From Chrysochromulina tobinii (Eukaryota > Haptophyta > Prymnesiales > Chrysochromulinaceae), in NCBI GenBank assembly GCA_001275005.1, contig JWZX01003031.1, forward strand, positions 1 through 17,383: DNA of 17,383 bases, given 5' to 3'. Numbering within the stretch: position 1 is the stretch's first letter; each line of letters opens with the position of its first letter. Positions 6,011-14,700 of the stretch are shown piece after piece. The notes below the pieces were generated by a model. It saw nothing but the letters and a program-made list of their open reading frames with translations. It did no database searches and was not told where the DNA came from. The translations under genes and the position numbers were made by a program.

Positions 6011-8005
6011 ATGGACGAGGCCGACCTCGACTCGACGCTACGGTTCGCGGCGTATCAACCCGACACGCCCATGCACGCATCCGGCAAGCCCACCGACAAT
6101 TTTCAGTACGAAGATTGGCTCTCACGGCTCGGAGCAGGAGGAAGTGACCAAGGTCTGCCACCGGACCCACCGCCCAAGGCTGTGCCGGTGCCAGCCCCGG
6201 CACAAGCACCGGCGGCGCCTGTGCCAGAAGTGCCACCTCCAGCACGAGCTCCGCGAGCATGCTGCTGGACAAGTACCGCAACGGCTCCCGCTGCCAATGC
6301 ACCCGCCGCCGTGCCAAATCCTGGCGCCTCAATCGGCGCACTCAGCTCTTCTGAGCTCTGCTACGAGCTGCGGGCTGTGCGCGAGGAGCTCCACTCTGAA
6401 CGGGAGGCGCGCCGTGTCACGGCCATGGAACTGGTCTCGCTACGCCGGCAGCTCGACTACGCCTCTGAGGAGCTCAGCAGGGTGAACAGCGCTCACGCAC
6501 AGCTCGAGGCGGCAATGAGCGAGGCACGCGCGGCAGAGCAGCGGCAGCGCGCGGAGCTGCGCGAGGGGGCTGCGCGTGGTTCACGCGATGGCGCCGTCAT
6601 CCGCGCTCTCCAGCAGCGTGAGGCTTCCTTGCTCTCACAGCTCACGGGTGCGTTACGCGAGCGCGACGACGCGAGCGCTGCGGCGCAAGCGCATCGTGCC
6701 GACGCAGAGGCTGTGCGGGCGGCCTACGCGGAGGCGCAGCGTGTGCAGGCGGAGGAACGGCACGCGATGCAGCGGCTGCTCCGGGAGAACGCCTCGCTGC
6801 GTCTGCGTCTGGACGACGCCGAGAAGGCAGCGCGCACGACGTCACTCAAGGCAGTGCCGAACCCAGGCCCTGCGCCCGTGCCGATGCCGCTGGACGCGAG
6901 GGCGGCAGATGCAGCGGCTGCCCCCCATCGAGCTGCCGCACCGCGCCATGTGGGTGAAAGCGCTCCGGATGTCGAGCCGATGCGCCCTGAAGAGGGCCGT
7001 GGCAGATCCAGAGCTGCAGTGCCGTCCTCGCCGCCACCGCCGCTCCCACCTCCGCCACCACCGCCGCTCCCACCGCCACCGCCGCCGCAACCACCGCCAC
7101 CGCCGCTGCCTCCTCACGAGCCGCCTGGGGCTCAGCATGCACGCGAGATGCCGCCGCCGCCGCTGCCCCCTCGGGCTCTAAACTTTGGCGAGCACTCCTC
7201 GCCGGCGGCGGTGCCCGACGTGCCGCCCCCCGCTGCCGTCGCTCTGGCCACCAACGCTGCCGTGTCGCCCGCGTCGCCCATGAAGGTGCTCGAGAGGACG
7301 CGGCCGCAGCCTGTCGCCTGGGTCGCCGGGGATGCCGCGATCGCGCTCTCTCGAGCGCCAAAGCTTGAACCCTTCACGGCGGGCCGGACGGCGCCGGAAC
7401 GACGCGGTGGGCGGCGTGGTGCGCCCTCCGTGGTAGCCCCCGCGTTCAATTTGCTCTCCGGCCAAGCTATTGCGCCCAGCACCGCATCTGGCCCACTCGC
7501 GGCGCCCGCGCTCGTTTGGGAGCGAGGCGTCGCATGCCGACCATCGGACGGCCTGCAGGACGTCGCGGCGCCCTCCGTGCCCGCTTGCGTGCGAGCCAGT
7601 CACCGCCGTGGCGGAGGCCTAGCAACGCTGGCACCACAGCCAAGCCAGCTGGCGCCGCCGTCAGACGCAATGGCACCGCCGCAAGCAGGAGCGCCGCTAG
7701 CCTCCGCCGACCCCTTTCTGTTTGCCGTGCTCGAGGCGGCCAAGGATGTGGTGCCCTTCGCCGTCGACGACGAACTCGCCCAGCGTAGCCACGAGGCGAT
7801 CGCGCCGCTCGAGCGCGAGCTGATGCACCTGTCCGTGATGAAGGATCGCCTCGAGGCCGAGCAGACGCGCATGCCGCTCTCCGCGGGCCGCACGGCCACC
7901 GAGCGCCAGCACAAGCAGCTGGTTGAGGAGAGGCTCACCGAACTGAACCGTCGCATGGTCGACATCCGCGCGAGGCTGAAGAAGCTGTGCGTGGCGCGGC
8001 GATGA
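6011..8005 (+). CDS. Coiled-coil and polyproline protein of unknown function
   Basis: I cannot name this 664-residue protein. Residues 1-45 (MDEADLDSTLRFAAYQPD onward) look like a defined N-terminal motif. Residues about 113-275 are charged and heptad-like, rich in Glu, Arg, Ala and Leu, and should form a coiled coil. Residues 339-388 are a polyproline block (PPPPLP repeats) of the kind that binds profilin, SH3 or EVH1 domains. About 390-565 is Ala/Pro-rich and probably disordered. Residues 596-660 form a second compact helical segment containing MPLSAGRTATERQHKQL and ending in basic residues; this may be its conserved part. The polyproline stretch recalls formin FH1 regions, but there is no FH2 domain. 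The ATG at 6011 has G at -3 and +4; the frame is open upstream to 5858 but that part is leader-like and crosses the tandem duplication. A cytoskeletal or centrosomal scaffold is a guess from composition only. Confidence 0.8.
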   Translation: MDEADLDSTLRFAAYQPDTPMHASGKPTDNFQYEDWLSRLGAGGSDQGLPPDPPPKAVPVPAPAQAPAAPVPEVPPPARAPRACCWTSTATAPAANAPAAVPNPGASIGALSSSELCYELRAVREELHSEREARRVTAMELVSLRRQLDYASEELSRVNSAHAQLEAAMSEARAAEQRQRAELREGAARGSRDGAVIRALQQREASLLSQLTGALRERDDASAAAQAHRADAEAVRAAYAEAQRVQAEERHAMQRLLRENASLRLRLDDAEKAARTTSLKAVPNPGPAPVPMPLDARAADAAAAPHRAAAPRHVGESAPDVEPMRPEEGRGRSRAAVPSSPPPPLPPPPPPPLPPPPPPQPPPPPLPPHEPPGAQHAREMPPPPLPPRALNFGEHSSPAAVPDVPPPAAVALATNAAVSPASPMKVLERTRPQPVAWVAGDAAIALSRAPKLEPFTAGRTAPERRGGRRGAPSVVAPAFNLLSGQAIAPSTASGPLAAPALVWERGVACRPSDGLQDVAAPSVPACVRASHRRGGGLATLAPQPSQLAPPSDAMAPPQAGAPLASADPFLFAVLEAAKDVVPFAVDDELAQRSHEAIAPLERELMHLSVMKDRLEAEQTRMPLSAGRTATERQHKQLVEERLTELNRRMVDIRARLKKLCVARR

Positions 8006-8295
8006 GCCAGAAAAACAGAACGTGATTATGGAGCCTCCGTGCCAACTCAAGCTGGTAGAACGTCATCGACATGTGTGTGAGCGTGTGTAATGTAGACTTG
8101 TAACGCCGGGGGGGATGGCGTCGGGATCTCCGTCGCCGTATACGCCCGAGACCGGTCCCGTTGCGACTCCTCGTACCGTTGAGAGACTGTGTCGTGCTGT
8201 GAAATAAGTACCTTGTTTTGGATTCCTGACTTGCCCGTGAATGGCCACACTCGCGCCCTGTGCATGGCCCTGTCGTGTGCAGCCTGCAGTGTCTA

Positions 8296-8343
8296 CTGAA
8301 CTATTACTCGAAACTATTACTGAACTACTACTACTACTACTAC
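8296..8343. repeat. Degenerate trinucleotide-rich repeat
   Basis: Units resembling TGAACTATTACT recur at 8297, 8309 and 8321. The last one passes into an uninterrupted CTA trinucleotide run at 8325-8343 (six units plus one base). It looks like a microsatellite in non-coding DNA. Confidence 0.85.
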
Positions 8344-8346
8344 CGC

Positions 8347-8468
8347 GTCTTCCCGTCGGTTGAAGTCACCTGTGTGGTCGAGTTATAACCACAAGTAGTC
8401 GCGCCCTGTGTGTCTTCCCGTGTTGATCACTGTGTGGTGAACCGGTGTCTTGGGTGTCGAGTTAACCA
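8347..8468. repeat. Imperfect direct repeat of three ordered blocks
   Basis: Three blocks occur twice in the same order. GTCTTCCCGT is at 8347 and 8412, TCACCTGTGTGGT/TCACTGTGTGGT at 8366 and 8427, and TCGAGTTATAACCA/TCGAGTTAACCA at 8378 and 8457. The second copy has about 18 extra bases before the third block. It reads as an old tandem duplication just upstream of the open frame at 8479. Confidence 0.75.
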
Positions 8469-8478
8469 AGGACTGTGA

Positions 8479-8925
8479 ATGAAGGACCGATCACACCTTT
8501 GCGGAAACATGGACAGGGTGCTTGTACTCGCGGCACTGACGGTGCCTCCCTCAGCTGCATCAGTTATCTGCAGATTACTGCTGCTTAAGTTAGACAGAAA
8601 TGGAGCGAGCATTGATGCGGAATCGCTGCCGCAGTGGCACGAGCTAGGCTGTGCGGAGCTCATGCTTCAAGGGACCTCAGAAGTGCAGACGCTTGTCAAT
8701 GCCAGCCGCAGCACAACACCGCGGCGGATATCCTCCGAACAGGAAGATTGCCGGAGGATACTGAGGCAGATGGACACGATCTGGTCCAGCAAAGGTCAGC
8801 AGGCGCTCGATGACGCTTTCATGGGCCTAAACTGCAGCGCCAGGATGCTCCGAGCAGCAGCAAGAGATCCCGGGTGCTTGTGTGAAATAATGGCGCCTTC
8901 CTCCTCTAGAGACTGTAAGTCATGA
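8479..8925 (+). CDS. Hypothetical open frame, 148 codons, doubtful
   Basis: I do not recognise the product. The frame runs from ATG at 8479 (or the internal ATG at 8509) to TGA at 8923-8925. From the second ATG the protein begins MDRVLVLAALTVPPSAAS, which could be a signal peptide. The rest is mostly helical with scattered cysteines, near CRRILRQMDTIW and FMGLNCSARML. Its third-position G/C is only a little over half, well below the neighbouring genes, which argues against a typical gene of this genome. Near its end a pyrimidine-rich CCTTCCTCCTCTAG and a GTAAGT could be splice signals, so it might be an exon of a spliced transcript. It may also be chance. Confidence 0.3.
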   Translation: MKDRSHLCGNMDRVLVLAALTVPPSAASVICRLLLLKLDRNGASIDAESLPQWHELGCAELMLQGTSEVQTLVNASRSTTPRRISSEQEDCRRILRQMDTIWSSKGQQALDDAFMGLNCSARMLRAAARDPGCLCEIMAPSSSRDCKS

Positions 8926-9167
8926 ACGGTAGTAGTATCAACGATTACTTTGTTAGACAACCGCGATGTGTCGAGAATTCACCCCGTCTGAAGTCAAAAC
9001 TAGACGACGGGCTCACTGCAGCCGCCCCCGGCCCCTGGCGCATGAGGCCGGTGTCCCGCGCGGCTGGCCCGACAGCGTCTGGCGCACTGCGGCGTCACGA
9101 GTTGCGCTGGCGGGAATGGGATCTCATGAAGCTCGCATCGAGCATGCGCCGGTAGCGCCCCGCGTCT
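8926..9167. other. Short spacer, 3' side of the exostosin gene
   Basis: About 240 bp lie between the doubtful plus-strand frame and the stop codon of the minus-strand glycosyltransferase. I see no gene or clear element. It should contain the 3' untranslated region of the glycosyltransferase. Confidence 0.6.
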
Positions 9168-11569
9168 CTAGGAGGCAGCGCTCACCGGCCCCTCGGTTTG
9201 AATCGAGGGTCCCTGGACCGATTTGCAGCTCGAGGCAGGCGTGCGCCACTCAAAGGGCGGGAGCGCCTCACCCCTTTTGCGCGCAAGCCGGCGTCTGAGG
9301 GTGTGCATGATAGACTCCATCGCATCGTAATTCGAGAGGTACCCCTGCGCCCCCAGCGAGGCCGTCGCGTTCGCCTTGCCCTTTTCATCCTTCTGAATGC
9401 CGGGCGCCTCATTGTCCGAGTTGAGCCAGAGTGTCCGTGGCCACGCGCATGCGAGGTTGCGGCGCAGCTCGCGCCACCTTTCGTCGGGATAGTCGGCGAG
9501 CAACTTCGGCAGGTTCGGGATATCCGTTTGCTTGAGGCGAAGCGAAAACTTGGTCCAGGGCAAAATCTCTTCAAACGCCTGGTCAACGGTGGTGTTGCTG
9601 TCAGGATCGTCTTGGATGATGAGAGGTACACAGCCCTGCGCCATCGACTCGTACGAGCGCGTCGAGAAGCCCATGCCGCTCGGCGCGAGGCAGAACTTGG
9701 ACTGCTGCAGCACGCGCAGGTACTCTCTGGGGTCGAGAGCCTTACGCGGGCCTTTGTAGGAGTCGCCGCGCAGGTCGCGTAGGAAGAAGCGCTCCGTCTG
9801 GTTGTAGCGCCGAAATATCTTCTGGCGTACGCCCATCGAGTAGCCTGGCGTGTGGAAGCGCACCGAGCCCACGAAGGAGAGCAGGTACGCATAGCCGGAG
9901 GAGGAGGCGCCCATGTACGCGGTGAGCTTGTCCTCTCTTCCCATGAAAGGCGACTCACCGATAAGCTTATCGACCTTGAGCATGGGCGGCACCACGACGT
10001 CGGTGCCACGCCGGTGGATGTGCGGGCGGACCCATCCCCACTGCGTGATCAAATTGACATTCTCGAGCTGCGGCACCGAGCCGCGGATGAAGGTGGCGCC
10101 TTTATCGTTGGTCATCACGAGCAGGTGGTTGGCGCCCCTGCTCTGGTTGAACCACGGGTGCGTCATGCGCACATAGTCCATCGCCTCGCGCAGGAACAGA
10201 TGGCCGCGCCCCGCGAGCCAGTACAGCCCGAACTCGTAGTCGTAGAAGCCGAGGGATGGATACGCAGGCACAAAAAAGTAGTCGGCCTCGGCTGGGTCGA
10301 GAGTGCGGTAAGGCGAGCGCAGCAGCCAGCGGTGCAGCTTCGCATCCAGCGAGTAGAGGTAGGACTGGTCCCAACGGCCGGTGCGCCGAAAGTGCGCCGC
10401 GAGCCACACGTTGAAGCGCGGCGGCAGGTGATACACAAAGATCTTGAGCTGTTTGCTGGCCGGCGAAGGCAGCGTAGGCGCGGGTGTGGCGAGCATCGTC
10501 GAAGGCCATCCATATGGGGCACCGAGCCCACGACGGCGCTGCTCGAGCTCGGCGAGGTTGGCTGCGGCTGCATCAGGCATCCCCATCCCACAGTCGATGC
10601 CCCAGGTGCCCGGCACGCAGTGACACATGTTGAGCTTGCAAATCCCGCGCCCTGAGCACGCATGCACGCATACCTGCTTCACCGCAGGCGCGGCGGCGTC
10701 ACCCGGTCCCAGCTGGCACTGCTCGCCGTACCAGCCGGGGAAGCAGTGGCAGTACTTCGCTGTGTACCTGCCCGGGTTAGCCCATGGCATGACCTCCGTG
10801 TACAGGCCGCGCCCACTGCACAGCTTGCCGCGCACGCTCGCCTCGCCGTCGCTGGTCAGCTTGGATGCCAAAGCCAAATTGCGCGCCAAGAGCGACGATT
10901 CCGATTCGCCCACGCCTCGCTTGCCCTGGAAGTAGGCCTGGCGCATCCAGCGGCCGTCGCCCCAGGGGTCTTTCCACGGATATGGCGCGGGCGGGCCGGG
11001 CTTAGGCGGCCACCCTTCGGAGCCCGCCGTGTAGAACTTGCCGCGTGGCGTTCACGCAATGGTCCACGTAGGCGAGGCGCGCGTTGAGCGGCGTGGCACT
11101 CAGCGAGGCACTCGCACGAGGGCGGGAACCCGAAGTTTTCCGGCAAATCCATTTCCAGCGCCTGGCACGGCGGAATCGGCAGCTCGAGACCCCACAGCTT
11201 GCGGCATCCCGGCACGAGGCTCACATCACACGCCGGCCCGCCCATGTAGGCTATGCAATCACATACACCGAGCTCGCGGTTGCACGTGCCATGCGCTTCG
11301 CAACCAGGGGGACACGCCTTGCCAGATAGCGGGTCTCCAGAAGCATGTGTGGTGAGTGATCCACGCTCTGCCAGTCCGGTGAAGATTTCGCTGCCTATGT
11401 CGAACTCAGCGGCCGAGAGCAGACCGCTGCCCGTGCCGGCGGAGCCGTGCGTGAGGACGCTCGTGAAAACATCTCGCGAGTCGGTCACGATGCTCATATC
11501 TTGCGCGAGCATGATGAGCAGGCATGCGAGCAACGTGAGCAACGCGACGGGCCGCGCCGCGCCAGCCAT
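9168..11569 (-). CDS. Exostosin-family (GT47) glycosyltransferase with EGF-like modules, frame broken twice
   Basis: This is a Golgi-type glycosyltransferase expected to build an extracellular glycan; donor and acceptor sugars cannot be told. The start ATG at 11569 has A at -3 and G at +4. A signal anchor follows (about residues 8-22, VALLTLLACLLIMLA), giving type II topology. Three EGF-like modules follow, with CPPGCEAHGTC...CDC in the first segment, then CSGRG...YCHCFPGWYGEQC and CSGRGICKLNMCHCVPGTWGIDC. The exostosin domain starts at KIFVYHLPPRFNVWL (minus strand near 10450) and includes the family signature CLAPSGMGFSTRSYESMAQG near 9650. The frame changes twice. Codons from 11569 to 11102 are in one frame, 11100 to 11041 in a second, and 11039 to the stop at 9168 in a third. 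With both shifts corrected the product would be about 799 residues. The rest is intact, so either the assembly has errors or this copy is a recent pseudogene. The same-strand upstream promoter is shared with the histidine kinase. Confidence 0.88.
11041..11100 (-). other. Middle segment of the exostosin gene in a different frame
   Basis: These 20 codons read SATPL then NARLAYVDHCVNATR only when shifted by one base from the segment upstream, with one unread base at 11101 and another at 11040. In this frame 18 of 20 codons end in G or C, against 11 of 20 in the upstream frame; the third frame meets a TGA. The peptide has a cysteine and an Asn-Ala-Thr glycosylation site, fitting a luminal cysteine-rich stem. 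Confidence 0.7.
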
Positions 11570-11768
11570 GATTACCGTTGATAGGCCGATATGTTTGCTG
11601 CATTGTCAGTCTGAATACCCTAACACCCCTGGAGATATTGTGGTTCGCTGATGTTCCGCTCCAAAAATTTACAACACGTTAGCCCATTCATTATGATCAC
11701 GGTACCTGCAGGTACGCACAACACGTAAACAATGTAGCCTCGCGAGACCTGATCGTACGACTACACCA
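11570..11768. promoter_or_regulatory. Divergent promoter, exostosin gene and histidine kinase
   Basis: Only 199 bp separate the two start codons, so the promoters of both genes must be here or overlap. The stretch is AT-richer than its flanks, with poly-A/T near 11660-11700, and contains a perfect 14-bp palindrome at 11702-11715. No canonical TATA box stands out. Confidence 0.65.
11702..11715. promoter_or_regulatory. Perfect 14-bp palindrome in the divergent promoter
   Basis: GTACCTGCAGGTAC is its own reverse complement. It lies 54 bp from the histidine kinase ATG and 133 bp from the exostosin ATG. A dimeric transcription factor site is possible; nothing in the sequence identifies the factor. 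Confidence 0.45.
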
Positions 11769-14700
11769 ATGAGCGTGGACGCGATCCCGACCAAAGCCTA
11801 TGGCGCGCCGGTGCATCCTGACGAGGAGAGGCGCATGCAAGTGCTGAGAGGGCTGGACATCCTCGACACCGGTACGTACCACCGCCTTTCTTGTTTCCTC
11901 TCACCGGCCACCTTGCTCACCTTGGCGCTTCTGCTTGTGCTGCGCCGCAGCTGCCGATGCGGCCTTCAACCACATTGCCAAAATGGCCAAAAGAAACTTC
12001 CGAGTGCCCATCGCCCTCGTCTCGCTCGTTGATGACCATCGCCAATGGTTCAAGTCATGCTACGGGCTCGACGTCATGCAGACGACTCGCGATCTTGCCT
12101 TCTGCGCCCATGCCATTATGCCAGATGCGCCAGAGATCTTTGAGGTCCCGGACGCGACGCTCGACCCTCGCTTCAGTCAAAACCCGCTGGTGACTGGCGA
12201 TCCGAACATCCGGTACTACGCGGGAGCGCCGCTCGTGGTCAACATCTCGCCAGACACAGGGCCGCAGAAGATGGGCACTCTATGCGTGATCGACACAACG
12301 CCGCGGCCGCCAATGGACGCCGAGGATCGAGAGACGCTGACCATCCTCGCGGCGATGGTGGTCGACCAGCTGACGTCGCGTCTCTACTCGAAGCGTCTCG
12401 CGGCCATCAACGGCGAGCTGCTGCAGCGCACCGCCGAGGTCAACGCCATCAATCAGGAGCTCACGTCCCTGATCGACACGGCGAACGCGCCAATCTTCGC
12501 GGTCGACGCCGCGATGCGCGTCACCGCGTGGAACCGCAAGATCTCCGAGATCACGTCGATCGAGCGCCGCGAGATCGAAGGGCAGGACATCTGCCTACTG
12601 GAGGGCACATTCGAGGAGGGCGACGATGAGAGCAACAGCAGCCGAAATCGGAACTCAAGCCGCAGTGGCAGCAGTCTAAGCCGCAGCGGCAGCAGCCTCA
12701 GCTTCGGCACGATGCTCGAGGCTCCCATTCGACGCGTGCTGCGCCAAGCCCTCGCAGGCGAGCGCTGTGCATGCTTCGACTTTGAGATGCGATCCAAGGT
12801 GCATGCACGCCGCATCCAGCTGCAGATAAGCGTCGAGCCAAAACGGGACCCGGACGGGCGTGTGGTGGGTGTCGTGTGCGTGGGCGAGGACGTGGCGATG
12901 CGACGGCGTATGCTCGAGGCCACCATGCAGAACCACGAGCTCAAGCGCACAAACGAGGCCAAGGACGCCTTCCTGGCATGCATGTCACACGAGATGCGCA
13001 CCCCACTCAACGGATTGCTTGGCATGCTGCAGCTCGCCATGGGCTCGAGCGGGCAGGGCGAGGCGGGCCTGCCCGATAAGGTGCGCCGCTTCCTCAAGCA
13101 GGCTCTCAACTCGGGCAACTTGCTCCTCAACCTGATCAACGACATCCTCGACATCACGCGCATCGAGGCGGGTCGGCTCGAGCTCGACATGAGAGCCTTC
13201 TCGCTCCGCGCTCTGCTTGAGGAGACGATTGCGCTGGTGCGCCCGAAGGCGCTCGACAAAGGTCTTGACTTGGAGCTGGACATCGAGCCCGCCCTCGACG
13301 GGATCTGCCAGGGCGCCCTCGTGGGCGACAGCATACGCGTGCAGCAGGTGCTGCTCAATCTTCTCTGGAATGCGCTCAAGTTCACTCCCCAGGGCCATGT
13401 GCGCCTCTCCGCTCGATGCACGACCTGCGCCTCGCCCTCTTGTTCTTTCGAAAAGTCCTCCACCTCGAGCGCGCCGCTGTCGGCCGAGGACGATTCACCA
13501 GCCTCCCCACCTCGCGCCGCGGGCGGCGAGGCTGATGTAGTCCATTTGATCTTCGAGATCGCGGACTCCGGGGTGGGCATTTCTCCCGAGGATCAGACTG
13601 TGATTTTCGAGCGCTTCGCCCGCACGCATCGCTCGTCAGCGCCCGAGAACTCGGGCGTCGGGCTGGGCATGTCCATCTGCAAGCAACTCGTCGAGTTGAT
13701 GGGTGGGCGCATCTGGCTGCACTCCGAGCTGGGCAAAGGCTCGCGCGTGTTCGTGCAGCTCGCCCTCGCCCTCGCGCATCCCCAGACCGCGATCTCCTCA
13801 ATGACCTCCGTCGGCTCACCTACGCGTGACGTGTTGCTCCTGAATGATCCGATGCTGCCGGAAAGCCCCGGACTGTCTGGCATCGCACAGCCCCGGACTG
13901 CGGACGTGCTCATCGTCGAGGACAACGACTACAACGTCGACGTGGCAAAGCAGATGCTCGAGCTGCTTGGCCATCGGGTCACCGTCGCCTTCGATGGTTG
14001 GGAAGCGGTCAGCCTGATTATCAGCCGGGACTGCAAACGCGCGTGGTTGCCAACGTCTGGCAAGCCCTTCGACCTGGTGCTGATGGATTGCGACATGCCC
14101 GTGATGAACGGATTCCAAGCGGCCCGCGCCCTGCGAGCGTGGGAGCGCACCGGCGTGCTGCCCGAGCCTCCTACAAGCCTCGCAAGAGCCGCTCCCGCCC
14201 TACCCGATCGCACCGCGCAGCTCGGTCCGCCCTCACGCCCGGCGCTCCCTATCATCGCCGTGACCGCGTATGCCATGTCTACCGATAAGGATGCGTGCTT
14301 CGAAGCTGGGATGGACGATTACATCACCAAGCCGCTCTCTTGGCCCGTGCTGAGAGATAAGGTGGCCGTACATGTAAACAGCACTGCGCTGCTGACCGAC
14401 TTTCAGACAGCGCTGGCGCCCGGGACGGAGCTTCCCGCAGCTGCAACGGCAAGCGTGTGCGGCGCCGCCAATCAGCTCCTCGCGCCCAAGGTTGTGTCGC
14501 GGGAGGGCTCGTTCGTCTCCCGCGACACGCCCCTGGTAGCGCTCATGAAGGAGCATTCGCGTTCCATGCTGCAGATGCCTTGCCCGTCGTCATGGGAGAC
14601 AAACTCATGTGGCGGCGGCAGCGGCTCGTTTTGCGGGCCAGCGTCAACGAGCGCTTCTGTAGGCGGGACTCTGGAGCCCGCCTCTGCCACCACCGCCGAA

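Larger units (their letters stand above)
8006..8478. other. Spacer downstream of the coiled-coil gene
   Basis: These 473 bp hold no convincing gene. They carry the 3' end of the upstream plus-strand gene, a 7-base G run near 8107, a degenerate ACTATTACT/CTA simple repeat at 8296-8343, and two related blocks at 8347-8391 and 8412-8468. Base composition is noticeably less GC-rich than in the genes. Confidence 0.75.

Noticed and set aside
8296-8468. CRISPR-like array
   Set aside because: The repeats are degenerate, only two or three copies, with no uniform spacers, in a eukaryotic spacer.
8966-9298. Plus-strand frame across the end of the exostosin gene
   Set aside because: Arg/Pro-rich composition, antisense overlap with a recognised gene, and no motifs.
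10990-11110. A conventional intron explaining the frame changes in the exostosin gene
   Set aside because: Candidate donors (GTGCCA, GTGCCT, GTGCGA) and AG acceptors nearby do not join the first and third frames in phase. Splicing would also discard the well-biased middle segment.
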